A stretch of 64,000 nucleotides of DNA from Rhizobium phaseoli (GTDB lineage: Bacteria; Pseudomonadota; Alphaproteobacteria; Rhizobiales; Rhizobiaceae): positions 37,325 through 101,324 of the forward strand of contig NZ_ML133585.1 in assembly GCF_003985125.1 (NCBI RefSeq), written 5' to 3'. Each line of letters starts with the position of its first letter. Within the stretch, counting starts at the first letter, position 1. A program made the position numbers and the translations under genes. The notes under the pieces were generated by a model. The model had not been told where the DNA came from and made no database searches. It worked only from the letters and a program-made list of their open reading frames with translations. Positions 17,964 to 26,879 of the stretch are shown here, piece after piece.

Positions 17964-19303
17964 GAGGCCTGCTTTAATGATCGTACGCCAGTTCCAGTCT
18001 GGGACGCTTGTGACGCTAGGGATGCCTGAATGAGTGGTCCTGCCGACCAAGCTGATAGAGACTGCTCGCGAATTTTGGGGGCGGCGGCTCGAAAAAACTC
18101 GTCCAAATGGTCGGTGAATTCAAGCGCTCGTTCGGTAAAGCTTGTGGGGTCAATGTGCGATATGTCTGTTACCCATCGGCTCTGAGATAGGCCGTTATAC
18201 AGTTCCGTCGTTTTGAATTCATATGAGATTGGAAGCACCGGCACTCCGGCACACAGCGACAAAATGGCCATATGCATTCTCGTCGAGATCACAAAATCAA
18301 AATCGGCAACCTTTTCGAGCAGAGCATCGGGGCCATAGAACTTCGAATCCACGAAAACCGATCTTCGGACTCCGACGTCTAGTTCATTGGCAATCTCTTG
18401 GGCGACGATGGAGTCGTCATAGTGGTATTCGGGGATACCCTGACATGTCGACAAAAACGTGACTTCTGCGTTCTTCGTTTTTACGAGAGCTGAAATCGCT
18501 TGAGAAACTGCACTTTTATACCGAGTCATGCCTTCTTTCGGCGAAAGCCCGTCAAAGTGAGCCCAATCACGAACTGAAACAGCGACCCTTAGTTTATCCG
18601 GTTGTTTCGATCCCCGCCGCTTTGACAGACGCTCCATATCTGCAAAAGCAAAAACGCTGTCGGAGATCACCTTCAGACGGTCGTGCTCGACGCCGATAGC
18701 ACGCAAGTTGCCCTCGGATTTTACGTCTCTCAAAAGGGTCAACTTGGCTTGGTCTATAATGGATTTAATTCGGTTCCGGTTGTCCGGCTTATTGAACGGG
18801 CCAAGCGACTGCGTGAACAGGACCAACGGCTTTCTGAGCATTAAATCCTTTTCAAACTCTTCAAGACGGGTCGAAAGATCGTAATGCTCAACGAGATAGG
18901 TACCTCCCGTGGATACAATGAGATCGGCCTTGGCATAGAGTCCGATATTTGCACGTAGCTGCTCGCTCAGAAGCGGACTCCAGCCAACGTCTCCGCTCTT
19001 TCGCGCCAAATTCAGCAACCTGCGGAATTCAAATTTCTTCAACCGGTCGATATTCCGGCGTAGCCGTATCGCCAACCGCTTCCCAACGAAGGGAAGTGAA
19101 ATCGATCGTGTTGCCGCCAGAGTAGTTGTCAACGGTCGGAATTTAGTGTCCGTATAGTATTTCGCGGAGATCTCCGGATTACTGTCAAATACAACAAATT
19201 CGACTTGCTCACCAAACGTGCGACGCAAAATTCGCATGATTGCCAGCATAATCGCCGCGTCACCGGCATTCAAACAAACGGTGTTTTCTATCAAAATCAA
19301 CAT
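17960..19303 (-). CDS. Polysaccharide pyruvyl transferase family protein
   Basis: A 447-residue protein with family features: an N-terminal N-T-V-C-L-N-A-G-D-A-A-I-M Gly/Asp motif, a central L-I-V-S-T-G-G-T-Y-L-V-E-H-Y-D segment, F-T-Q-S-L-G-P-F and a late V-I-S-T-R-M-H-M-A-I-L-S-L motif. Members transfer a ketal pyruvate from phosphoenolpyruvate to sugar residues, giving the polymer acidic charge. R. leguminosarum EPS carries pyruvate added by PssM and PssK, but I cannot say this is their ortholog. It overlaps the flippase gene by four bases. Its base composition is AT-rich relative to the surrounding locus. Confidence 0.85.
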   Translation of the reverse strand: MLILIENTVCLNAGDAAIMLAIMRILRRTFGEQVEFVVFDSNPEISAKYYTDTKFRPLTTTLAATRSISLPFVGKRLAIRLRRNIDRLKKFEFRRLLNLARKSGDVGWSPLLSEQLRANIGLYAKADLIVSTGGTYLVEHYDLSTRLEEFEKDLMLRKPLVLFTQSLGPFNKPDNRNRIKSIIDQAKLTLLRDVKSEGNLRAIGVEHDRLKVISDSVFAFADMERLSKRRGSKQPDKLRVAVSVRDWAHFDGLSPKEGMTRYKSAVSQAISALVKTKNAEVTFLSTCQGIPEYHYDDSIVAQEIANELDVGVRRSVFVDSKFYGPDALLEKVADFDFVISTRMHMAILSLCAGVPVLPISYEFKTTELYNGLSQSRWVTDISHIDPTSFTERALEFTDHLDEFFRAAAPKIREQSLSAWSAGPLIQASLASQASQTGTGVRSLKQAS

Positions 19304-19358
19304 AGCGACCTGTCAGATCCTTTGGTTTGAAGCCGTTGAAAGATTCGCTTCAACTTCA

Positions 19359-20618
19359 TCATCTTATGCCGCTAAGTGCAGCGAAGAGTTTCTTAGCCTG
19401 TTTTTCTTCGTTATAACTTTCTTCGATAATCTCGCGTCCTTCGCGTCCCATCGATGCAATCCTTTCGGAGCTTGTCGCAAGCGCTTGCATGGCTGTGCTT
19501 AAAGCTTCCACATCCCGTTCAGGTACCAGCAAGCCAGATTTTCCGTCTGCGACCAATTCGGGAATACCGCTATGATGTGTGCTAATAACGGCGAGCCCCA
19601 TAGCCATGGCTTCCATGATTGCAACCGGTATGCCTTCCATATCGCCGTCGGTAGCAGTCACACTCGGCAGCACGAATACGTGTGCTTCATCCAGAAGTGC
19701 GCGCACCTCGTCGTGTCGAAGACTGCCATGCAAAACGAGTCGATCGCCCAGCTGACAACGATCTGCCAGCGCGGAAATGTCATCGAAGAGCGGTCCAGAT
19801 CCTATCAAGTCGAGCCGAATATCGAGATCGGGGCGACTTGTGACCAGACGCGCAAACGCCTCGAGGACATAACGGTGTCCCTTTTTTTCGGTCATGCGAC
19901 CTACCGAGATGAACCGTAAGGTCTCCTCCGGCCGTTTCGCTCTTTCCTTGAAGCGAAACGCACTGCAATCGATCCCAAGGCGTTGGGTACGGATCTTCTC
20001 TGGCGCTGCGCCGAGTTCGATGAGGCGGCGATGCCAAAGATCGCTGATCGGCAGTAGAAGATCGGCTTGCTCGAACAGATCGCGGTATATGTCGGCGGGC
20101 TTGTCCTGCATGTACTGGGTAATGTCATAGCCGTGAAAAACCACGGAAAGACGAGCTGTACCGAGTCCAAGCCTCTTCAGATCCGCCACGAGGCGACCGG
20201 CTGTACCAAAATGGCAGTGGATCACAGGCTTCTGGCCCTTGGGCTGCAATTTGGCGGCCATTTTGAGCTTCAACGAAAATGGTATGTCCCGCAGCCCGTC
20301 AATCCGATTTCTGCTCCCGGCACGCAACGTAGCGCCAAAGCTTGCATCGCATTCCATCATTGCCCGAGCCGCCTGCAAGACCCTCCTAGATCGCGGCGGG
20401 CGCACACCCGGCGACAGAACAAAATCCACGGCGTTGGAGAATCCATATTTTTCCGGCAGGTCGGATGTCCCGATTTCCGCGTGTCGTAGCGCGACAACCC
20501 GAACTCTCGCCCCTTGGTCGCGGAGGCTGCGCATTTCATTGAACACGAAGGTTTGGCTGAGCTCCGGATAGTTCAAGCTGAAATAGACAACATTCAATTC
20601 AGGCGTCATCGTATTCAT
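19359..20618 (-). CDS. Family 4 glycosyltransferase
   Basis: A 419-residue GT-B transferase. The N-terminal domain has Y-P-x-x-S-Q-T-F-V (residues 18-26) and H-C-H-F-G-T-A-G. The C-terminal donor-binding domain has I-S-V-G-R-M-T-E-K-K-G (about 235), then D-G-D-M-E-G-I-P-V-A-I-M-E-A-M-A-M-G (about 325), the E-x7-E motif of GT4 enzymes. The S-Q-T-F-V start is typical of exopolysaccharide transferases related to AmsK/EpsD. Its ATG overlaps the preceding stop (ATGA). Confidence 0.87.
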   Translation of the reverse strand: MNTMTPELNVVYFSLNYPELSQTFVFNEMRSLRDQGARVRVVALRHAEIGTSDLPEKYGFSNAVDFVLSPGVRPPRSRRVLQAARAMMECDASFGATLRAGSRNRIDGLRDIPFSLKLKMAAKLQPKGQKPVIHCHFGTAGRLVADLKRLGLGTARLSVVFHGYDITQYMQDKPADIYRDLFEQADLLLPISDLWHRRLIELGAAPEKIRTQRLGIDCSAFRFKERAKRPEETLRFISVGRMTEKKGHRYVLEAFARLVTSRPDLDIRLDLIGSGPLFDDISALADRCQLGDRLVLHGSLRHDEVRALLDEAHVFVLPSVTATDGDMEGIPVAIMEAMAMGLAVISTHHSGIPELVADGKSGLLVPERDVEALSTAMQALATSSERIASMGREGREIIEESYNEEKQAKKLFAALSGIR

Positions 20619-21709
20619 TGGCGGATACCGGCTCCCCGTATGGTTTCCGAATAAATTCTCTCGTAATTCGAAAGCATCGAATCCATCGAAAATTGGCGCG
20701 CTCTGTCACGGCAATCACGGCGTGACAATTGGCTTGCTCGAACAAAAACCTGCTGGAAATCCGTATTCGCATTTCGGTCGACGAGAACGCCGCTGTTTTC
20801 GTCCACGATTTCAGGCGCCGCACCGCTTCGATAGGCTACTATCGGCGTGCCGCATGCCAAAGCTTCCACAAACGTAAGGCCGAACGGCTCGTCCCAGTCT
20901 GGCAAAAATACCGCGACGGATGCCCTGCCAATCGCCACTGAGAGCTCGGAATGATCCGCCAAGCCGTGATAGACAGCGCGTTCGGGATCGAGCAGCGGTT
21001 TCACCACGCCTTCGAAATACGACAGGTCTTCAACCAGTCCGTACAGCGAGATGGAAAACCCGGCGTCTAGGGCAGCTCGGATCGCTACGTGGGGGGCTTT
21101 TTGTCGGTTAAGTCGGCCGTACCATATGGCGGTTTTTTTCGGATCGGGCGTTTCGTTGAACTCCCAGTTGCTTATTTCGACCCCATTATACGCCACCTTG
21201 CTATCGATATAAGCCTGCCAAGACTGTTGCAGAAATCGCGAAACACAGACGAAATCCGATCCTTTTCTGGATTTCGCGATTTTAGCGCCTTCAACCACTT
21301 CCTTGAACACGGGAGTATGGATCGTCGTTACCACCGGGGCGCCTAAACGATTTGCGTTCGCCAAAGGGTACTTCGAGAGCGAATTGTTGTGCACTATATC
21401 GAATTGAAGGGCTCGAACCGAATCCACCATGCGGGAATAAGCACGATCCGCAATTCGGTTTCTTTGAAAACGCCTATATTTCTCGATCCATCTTTCTTCC
21501 CGTTTCTGCAAATGCTCGGCGCTGAGCACTGAGCTTTCCACGATTGGATGGAGAGGCAACGAGTCGTCGCTATCGGCGGCGGCGAAAAGACTTACGTCAT
21601 GACCACGGCTGACAAGACCGCGAGTGAGAAACCAAAGCTGTGATTCAATGCCCCCTCGAAATGGCTTTGCGATTGGGTGTTGAATGGGTGCGACAATGGC
21701 TATCTTCAT
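20615..21709 (-). CDS. Family 4 glycosyltransferase
   Basis: A 364-residue GT-B protein starting M-K-I-A-I-V-A-P, with G-G-I-E-S-Q-L-W (about 20) and the donor region I-W-Y-G-R-L-N-R-Q-K-A-P (about 195). The GT4 E-x7-E motif is D-E-P-F-G-L-T-F-V-E-A-L-A-C-G-T-P-I-V. The ATG at 21709 overlaps the stop of the upstream GT2 gene by four bases, and its own stop overlaps the next GT4 gene. The longer frame to 21796 runs back inside the upstream gene and is rejected. Sugar specificity cannot be assigned. Confidence 0.87.
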   Translation of the reverse strand: MKIAIVAPIQHPIAKPFRGGIESQLWFLTRGLVSRGHDVSLFAAADSDDSLPLHPIVESSVLSAEHLQKREERWIEKYRRFQRNRIADRAYSRMVDSVRALQFDIVHNNSLSKYPLANANRLGAPVVTTIHTPVFKEVVEGAKIAKSRKGSDFVCVSRFLQQSWQAYIDSKVAYNGVEISNWEFNETPDPKKTAIWYGRLNRQKAPHVAIRAALDAGFSISLYGLVEDLSYFEGVVKPLLDPERAVYHGLADHSELSVAIGRASVAVFLPDWDEPFGLTFVEALACGTPIVAYRSGAAPEIVDENSGVLVDRNANTDFQQVFVRASQLSRRDCRDRARQFSMDSMLSNYERIYSETIRGAGIRQ

Positions 21710-22659
21710 GCTGGATCGCCCGTCAAGGCGTCCCCGCCGTGCGACCCCAGAGACTTGATCTTGCGAAAATTCCCGAGCCGTCTTCGATATTCCCACGCGG
21801 ACTTGAACCGGGTTTCCGTGTTGCCTATCCGCTGCAGCAAAATATATCTAAGAAAGGCATATGCTAATAGTGCGGTGGATTTCGCTGGAATTCCGAGTAT
21901 GAAGATGCGCTCCTTGAACCAAGCAGGCATGGTCACTGGCTGCCCCAGCCCATAACGCTCCGCCCGCCCCAGTATCCATTTCTCGGAAAGATAGTCGGCA
22001 GGCACGATATGCCCGACGACGGCGGTGTCGGTATGATATGCTTTTTTATCGACACTGATGGCAAACATTGTGTCCTGGCCCATCGCGTATTGAGCAACAC
22101 TAGCATTGGGACCCAATTCCGCATTGCCACGATAGCTGTCGCCTAAGCTCGTCCGACGATAGGCGCAGTTCGGACCATGAACCCAGGCGCTGGGTATTTC
22201 ACCCACCGGTACCTTCGAATTGTCGGCATACAGAATGTTAAGCGGCGCCCATTTAACAATCCATTCGGGAGGCGTTACGGCCCAGGCAGGTTTGATGAGC
22301 CCACTGAACACATTGAAATCGGACATTTCTTCCGAAATCCGTACAAACGCCTCGATCCAATCGGGTTCGGGGATAATGTCATCATCGGTAAAGATAACAA
22401 GCTCGCCCTCCAGATGCTTAAAGCCGGTTGCGAGCGCGTTTTCTTTTCCCTGCCTGGGCTCGAAGTAAATCTCAAGCGGCAGCCGGTCTTTGAACGCATT
22501 CAAGATTGCCCGCGTATTGTCCTTACTATTATTGTCCACTGCGACAATCTTCCATTGATCATGCGGAAGAGTGGCCTTCGTCAGTGCTTCCAACATCAAC
22601 GGCAATGTCCTTTCGCCATTGTAGGTCGCAAAGAGAATCGTTGCCTTCAGCGTGCTCAT
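21706..22659 (-). CDS. Family 2 glycosyltransferase
   Basis: A 317-residue GT2 enzyme with I-L-F-A-T-Y-N-G, A-V-D-N-N-S-K-D-N-T, R-Q-G-K-E-N-A-L-A-T-G and I-F-T-D-D-D-I-I-P (about 95). It resembles the transferase at 15455-16402 throughout the N-terminal half. Both ends overlap neighbours by four bases (acetyltransferase upstream, GT4 downstream), so it is part of a translationally coupled chain. It marks the approximate edge of the AT-richer block. Confidence 0.86.
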   Translation of the reverse strand: MSTLKATILFATYNGERTLPLMLEALTKATLPHDQWKIVAVDNNSKDNTRAILNAFKDRLPLEIYFEPRQGKENALATGFKHLEGELVIFTDDDIIPEPDWIEAFVRISEEMSDFNVFSGLIKPAWAVTPPEWIVKWAPLNILYADNSKVPVGEIPSAWVHGPNCAYRRTSLGDSYRGNAELGPNASVAQYAMGQDTMFAISVDKKAYHTDTAVVGHIVPADYLSEKWILGRAERYGLGQPVTMPAWFKERIFILGIPAKSTALLAYAFLRYILLQRIGNTETRFKSAWEYRRRLGNFRKIKSLGSHGGDALTGDPA

Positions 22660-23180
22660 CTTGCGCCTCCCGCCACATCGGAAGGCCAGTCAGCTACTTT
22701 GGATTCCACGTCGGTTCGATAACCGCTTCCTTCCTTCATGCGTCCGTAACGGGATATGATTTCAATGTCGCTGCGGATTATCTTTGCCGGGTTGCCGGCG
22801 ACGAGCGAGCGCGGCGGCACGCTCTTGGTCACCACCGAGCCGGAGCCGATGACGCATTCGTCGCCGATTTCGACGCCGGGCAGAATGATGCTGCGGGCGC
22901 CGATGAAGCAGCGCTTGCCGATCCTGGTGTGCAGATAGAGGCCGCGCGTGAGGTCGTGGGTCAGGATCGCGGCTTCGAAGGCGACATAGGTCTCCGCGCC
23001 GATATGCAATCCTTTCGGATTGGTCTTATCGAACCGCACGCTCAACGAAAAGCTGGCGGTCGGATCGATGTCCATTCCCCAGAATTTCGTATAGTAGAGC
23101 CACTTGGCCCTGACGATTCCGTTCCGGAGCGGCCGAAATACGTTCAGTCCCCACTTCGGCTTCTTTCCTGTCTGCACCAT
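22656..23180 (-). CDS. Left-handed beta-helix (hexapeptide) O-acetyltransferase, WcaF-like
   Basis: A 174-residue protein with hexapeptide repeats from about residue 60 (I-G-A-E-T-Y-V, I-G-K-R-C-F-I-G-A-R, L-P-G-V-E-I-G-D-E-C-V-I-G-S-G-S-V-V) and the terminal A-G-N-P-A-K-I-I-R that closes acetyl-CoA binding in this fold. It probably decorates an EPS sugar with acetyl. The start is ATG at 23180, overlapping the stop of the upstream GT4 gene by one base (TGATG). The frame continues to 23309, but that extension lies inside the GT4 gene. The predicted catalytic His is in L-T-H-D. Confidence 0.84.
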   Translation of the reverse strand: MVQTGKKPKWGLNVFRPLRNGIVRAKWLYYTKFWGMDIDPTASFSLSVRFDKTNPKGLHIGAETYVAFEAAILTHDLTRGLYLHTRIGKRCFIGARSIILPGVEIGDECVIGSGSVVTKSVPPRSLVAGNPAKIIRSDIEIISRYGRMKEGSGYRTDVESKVADWPSDVAGGAR

Positions 23181-24331
23181 CAAGTCCGACCCCGGCTGGA
23201 AAATTCGTCTAGCACGGAACTGTAATAGTCCTCGAGCATCCCCGTTTGGCGACGTATGTCGAAACGCTCGGCCACCAGAAGCGGTGCCCGCGCGCTGAAG
23301 CTTGTCCACAGGGCGTGGTCGTTGAGCAGCCTTCCGACCGCTTCCGCCATTCCCGCGACGTCCCGCTCCTCCACGAGATAGCCAGTTTTCCCCTCCTCGA
23401 TCGCTTCGCCTACGCCTCCCGAGCGAAATGCGACGACCGGAGTGCCGACGGCCTCGGCCTCGAGATTGGCGAGGCCGAACGCTTCTGCGTGACCATTGTC
23501 GAGGGTCACGCTGCCGTGGAGATAAAGCTCTGCACTGGCCAGCAGGTCCCTTATCTCAGTCTGCGACAGATTTTCATGGATCGTGACGCTTGGCAAGGAA
23601 CGACGCGCCAGCGCCTCGATTTCCTCTTTCAGCGGTCCCTGACCCACCATGACGAATTCGACCGGCGTGCCGGTCGCCGCCACACGCGACAGCGCGTCGA
23701 TCATGAAGCGGTGGCCCTTATAGTCGACGAAACGGGCGATGGAAACCACCAGTCCCTTTTTTCGGGGACGAGGCTCCATTTTGAAGAGATCGAGATCGAT
23801 GCCGATGTGGTGGCGATAGACGCGGTCGGCACGGAAGCCGAGCGCCAGCAGCCGGTCGCGGATGAAGTCGGAAACGGCGATGTTCCAGCTATTCCAGCCG
23901 GCCATCTCGCTCCGGCCCTTGGCGAAAAAGCGCACCTGATTGAAGCCGCCCGGCTTTTTCGGATCGCCGCGATAGGTGGCGTCGAAGCCGTGAAACGTGG
24001 TGACGAGCGGCTTGCCGGCGGCTCGCGCTAAGGGTCCGATGACATAGCCGTTCTTGCCGAAATGCGCGTGAACGAGATCGGCTTGATCGATCGCGGGAAA
24101 GAGGAAAGGCAGGCCGATCTGTGGAATTTTCAACAGCAGTTCACCGGCACGTGCGATCGGCGACCGGCGGATGTCGTGAACCGGAACGGTGGATTTTTTC
24201 GTGTGGGCCGAGGAAATGCGCGTGCCGGCAAGAATTTCAGCCTCGAACGAACGAAAAGCTACCGCTTGATTGAGAACAAATGCCTGGCTGGCAGGCAGAA
24301 ATTTCTCCACATAAATAACTGCCTTTTTCAT
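23180..24331 (-). CDS. Family 4 glycosyltransferase
   Basis: A 383-residue GT-B transferase with P-A-S-Q-A-F-V (about 12-18, the variant S-Q-T-F-V motif), V-H-A-H-F-G-K-N-G-Y, the donor site V-S-I-A-R-F-V-D-Y-K-G-H (about 195), V-G-Q-G-P-L and the E-x7-E region E-A-F-G-L-A-N-L-E-A-E-A-V-G-T-P-V-V. It is 31 bases downstream of the GH10 gene and overlaps the acetyltransferase start. Base composition here returns to the GC-rich norm of the genome. Confidence 0.87.
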   Translation of the reverse strand: MKKAVIYVEKFLPASQAFVLNQAVAFRSFEAEILAGTRISSAHTKKSTVPVHDIRRSPIARAGELLLKIPQIGLPFLFPAIDQADLVHAHFGKNGYVIGPLARAAGKPLVTTFHGFDATYRGDPKKPGGFNQVRFFAKGRSEMAGWNSWNIAVSDFIRDRLLALGFRADRVYRHHIGIDLDLFKMEPRPRKKGLVVSIARFVDYKGHRFMIDALSRVAATGTPVEFVMVGQGPLKEEIEALARRSLPSVTIHENLSQTEIRDLLASAELYLHGSVTLDNGHAEAFGLANLEAEAVGTPVVAFRSGGVGEAIEEGKTGYLVEERDVAGMAEAVGRLLNDHALWTSFSARAPLLVAERFDIRRQTGMLEDYYSSVLDEFSSRGRT

Positions 24332-24362
24332 GAATCTGTCGACGTCTCCGTTGTGTTGCGCA

Positions 24363-25436
24363 TCACATCGCCTCTATTGCCTGCCTGACGCCATCAGTTG
24401 AACTGCGCGGCGCGTTGTTGTCATCGTAGAGATTAATGCGCTTCGTGCAGGCTCCATCGGCATCGGTCTCCGTTTCATCGGGCTCGCCGTATTTCTCCGA
24501 CATGCCCCATACGGTGACGCCTTTCAAGTCGCCGTGTTCGGCCGCCACGGTGATCACGTCGCGGAAAATATCGGCGTAGGCGGCCGGCGTGAAGCCTTGG
24601 TCATGCTTCAGGAAGTGGCAGGATGCATCGAGTTCGGTGATATAGACACCAATGCCCATGTCCTTCAGAGCCGCGCAGAATCGCCTCATTCCTTCCGGAT
24701 CTATCCGGTCGAGACCCGGGCGGAAATGCGCCTGCAGCCCGACCGCGTTGATCGGGGTCTGCCTGGCGACGAGATCCTCGACGATCTTGAGAATGTGCCC
24801 GCGCTTTTGTTCGAAGGTGGCGGATTTTTTCTCAAGATGCGTTTCGTTGAGAACCAGCGTCGCAGCCGGATTGGTCTCGTGCGCCATATCGAAACTCATG
24901 CGAATATAATCGTCGCCAAGAAGGCGTCGGAAAACACAATTCCGCAGGTCGGGCGCATCATACTCCAACGGCTCGTTCACCACATCCCAGGCATCGATCG
25001 ACCCCTTATAGCGAGCGACAACCTGTTTTATATGACGGTTCATGACTGCCCGAAGGGCTCGCGCGTCGGTGATCTCTGACACCCAATCCGGGACGCGATA
25101 CCAGATCAGTGTATGCCCATAAACCCTCATGTTGTTTTTTCGCGCGAATGCAACCATCCTGTCGGCGCCCCCGAAGGAAAAAACGCCGGGACTCTTTTCC
25201 GTCGCTTTCCACTTCAATTCATTGCGCGGCGTTATCGAATTGACGTTGTCGACATAGAGCTCGCAGGCGGCCGGGTCGCTGATATTCTGCAGGTCGATTG
25301 CCGATCCGAACCGGAACGATTTGCTGTCGGCAAGGGCGCGCAGCCCTGGTTGCGCCGGAACCCTGGCCAGCACCGCGCCCGCGTGGAGACACGACAGCGC
25401 GAGCGGAACCGAAGCGAGGAAACGTCTTCTGTTCAT
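24363..25436 (-). CDS. Tat-exported GH10 endo-beta-1,4-xylanase-like glycanase
   Basis: A 357-residue glycoside hydrolase family 10 protein. The N-terminus M-N-R-R-R-F-L-A-S-V-P-L-A-L is a twin-arginine signal, so export is as a folded protein. The TIM barrel shows the GH10 acid/base region W-D-V-V-N-E-P (about 155), N-E-T-H near 205, Q-A-H-F and the nucleophile region I-T-E-L-D-A (about 260). The ATG at 25436 follows GAGGGA; a start four codons earlier is less likely. It closes a glycosyltransferase operon, so it may trim or turn over this strain's own polysaccharide, or act on plant xylan. The substrate is inference. Confidence 0.88.
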   Translation of the reverse strand: MNRRRFLASVPLALSCLHAGAVLARVPAQPGLRALADSKSFRFGSAIDLQNISDPAACELYVDNVNSITPRNELKWKATEKSPGVFSFGGADRMVAFARKNNMRVYGHTLIWYRVPDWVSEITDARALRAVMNRHIKQVVARYKGSIDAWDVVNEPLEYDAPDLRNCVFRRLLGDDYIRMSFDMAHETNPAATLVLNETHLEKKSATFEQKRGHILKIVEDLVARQTPINAVGLQAHFRPGLDRIDPEGMRRFCAALKDMGIGVYITELDASCHFLKHDQGFTPAAYADIFRDVITVAAEHGDLKGVTVWGMSEKYGEPDETETDADGACTKRINLYDDNNAPRSSTDGVRQAIEAM

Positions 25437-25639
25437 TCTATCCCTCACCGCGGGCTTTTTTCATGTCCGCGATGGAACTTGCGGCAGCCGGGACGGTTGG
25501 CCGCGGTTCCGTCCTGATCCGCGTTTGCTTTGTCGGAGTAATGCAACCTCAAATATACTTTCCTAGGAACGAATACTGGCGGATCCGCTAGACTTTTCAG
25601 CCTGCGCCAAGATATAGATCTTCCCGGAGGACGCTCGTG

Positions 25640-25741
25640 ATGGAAGACTGGTTCAGCTACGTGATGAGCTTTTTTCATATTGCATTGCAAAATGCCGCTT
25701 TTTTTATGGCGACCCTTCCAAACGCTCTCTCGTCTCGATGA
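25640..25741 (+). CDS. Possible small membrane-associated protein, 33 residues
   Basis: An ATG at 25640 is preceded by GGAGG at 25626-25630, an almost ideal ribosome site nine bases away. The 33 codons encode an amphipathic, Phe-rich peptide (M-E-D-W-F-S-Y-V-M-S-F-F-H-I-A-L-Q). It stands alone on the plus strand in the 495-base gap between the minus-strand GH10 and DUF6030-like genes. The strong ribosome site and hydrophobic composition support a real small protein, but length alone makes this uncertain. Confidence 0.35.
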   Translation: MEDWFSYVMSFFHIALQNAAFFMATLPNALSSR

Positions 25742-25931
25742 CCTGCAGTTCGCAGCCGTTGTTTTCAGCGACTTCGGCGGCGAGGACGGCAGCGAACGAC
25801 CAAGCGGCGACAGTTTGAAAGAGCTTTACAATATTCTGGCCCGGCACGACGACGATGCAAGTCGCATGGCCTGATAGACTGATTCATCGCGTGCGGCCTC
25901 GGCCAGCGCCCGCCGCTCTTCATTTCCGATT

Positions 25932-26879
25932 TTATTGCGCTGATGCCGGCGCTGGTTGCGCGGGGTCGGTCTCGACCGTCGGCTCCGGCGATGGAAGCCA
26001 GGTTCTGTCGGAAAAATAATTTCTCGTTCTCGTTTGAGGTCCCGAGGCTGCATCCAGCGAGAGCGTGAAATTGTAGCGGTCAGGATTGAGCACCTCGCGG
26101 CTGAAGGTGATGCTGGCGCCGAAGCCGTCTTCCTTGATGTCCTTCAGATTCTTGATTGCGTTCAGCGCCTCATGAAAATCGAGCCATTGCGGTTGATTCA
26201 GCATGACCTCGAAAATCCGCAGGATGTTGGGGTCGAGCTGGCCATTCTGGTCGGTCTGCGGATTGACGATCTTCACGCGCATATTGCTGATCGTGCCTGC
26301 GGCGTCGCCGCGAACGATGACGAAGATGGAACTGGGAAGCTGATCCTTTTCACGTTTGCCGCTGTGTTCGAAATAGCATTCGAAGGTATTGGCGTTGAAG
26401 CTCGCTGCCGCCCATTCGCTGGTTTGGATACCGGCGTCGCGCAGGGCCGCGCACATGGCCGCTCCTGATACGCGCCACGTCCGCAGAAAGGCTGATGCGG
26501 TCTGCGCCGTGGGCGGTTCGGTGGCATGTAAGGGAAGCCTGACGGAGGCCGAGGGCGCCGGGCGGGGAAGCGCCTTCGGCGGCGGCGGCTTGACCTCATA
26601 GGAAAAGAGACCGAAGCCGAAATAGCGATCGATCGTCCTCAGGTGCTTCATATCGTTGGAAAGAAGCACGGTTCCGATGACAAGCGAGACGGAAATCGTC
26701 AGCAGCAACCAGAAGACCACGGGAATCCGCGGTTTTCCCACTGGCTGTTTCGCATATGCGGGCGACGAGTTCTCGGGCAAGCTTATCTTCTCCGGATACC
26801 CGAGAAGGTTTCGATCGGGCTGTCTAGATCCAGCAGTATACATCCATCCGTTAAATATCTTTGGCTTGCTGTTCGTCAT
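25932..26879 (-). CDS. Membrane-anchored hypothetical protein, DUF6030-like
   Basis: A 315-residue protein with one membrane segment (about residues 52-72, F-W-L-L-L-T-I-S-V-S-L-V-I-G-T-V-L), a proline-rich linker (P-P-P-P-K-A-L-P-R-P) and a C-terminal periplasmic domain with two cysteines (A-M-C-A-A-L-R-D-A-G and T-F-E-C-Y-F-E) that may form a disulfide. This resembles uncharacterised proteins found near rhizobial EPS genes. The ATG at 26879 is chosen; the frame continues 26 codons upstream with arginine-rich, non-conserved-looking sequence. It is the most upstream gene of the minus-strand array, 495 bases from GH10, so it may have its own promoter. Confidence 0.7.
   Translation of the reverse strand: MTNSKPKIFNGWMYTAGSRQPDRNLLGYPEKISLPENSSPAYAKQPVGKPRIPVVFWLLLTISVSLVIGTVLLSNDMKHLRTIDRYFGFGLFSYEVKPPPPKALPRPAPSASVRLPLHATEPPTAQTASAFLRTWRVSGAAMCAALRDAGIQTSEWAAASFNANTFECYFEHSGKREKDQLPSSIFVIVRGDAAGTISNMRVKIVNPQTDQNGQLDPNILRIFEVMLNQPQWLDFHEALNAIKNLKDIKEDGFGASITFSREVLNPDRYNFTLSLDAASGPQTRTRNYFSDRTWLPSPEPTVETDPAQPAPASAQ

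Noticed and set aside
25445..25690. 81-codon minus-strand ORF upstream of the GH10 gene
   Set aside because: It overlaps the GH10 translation start region and is of random-looking composition.
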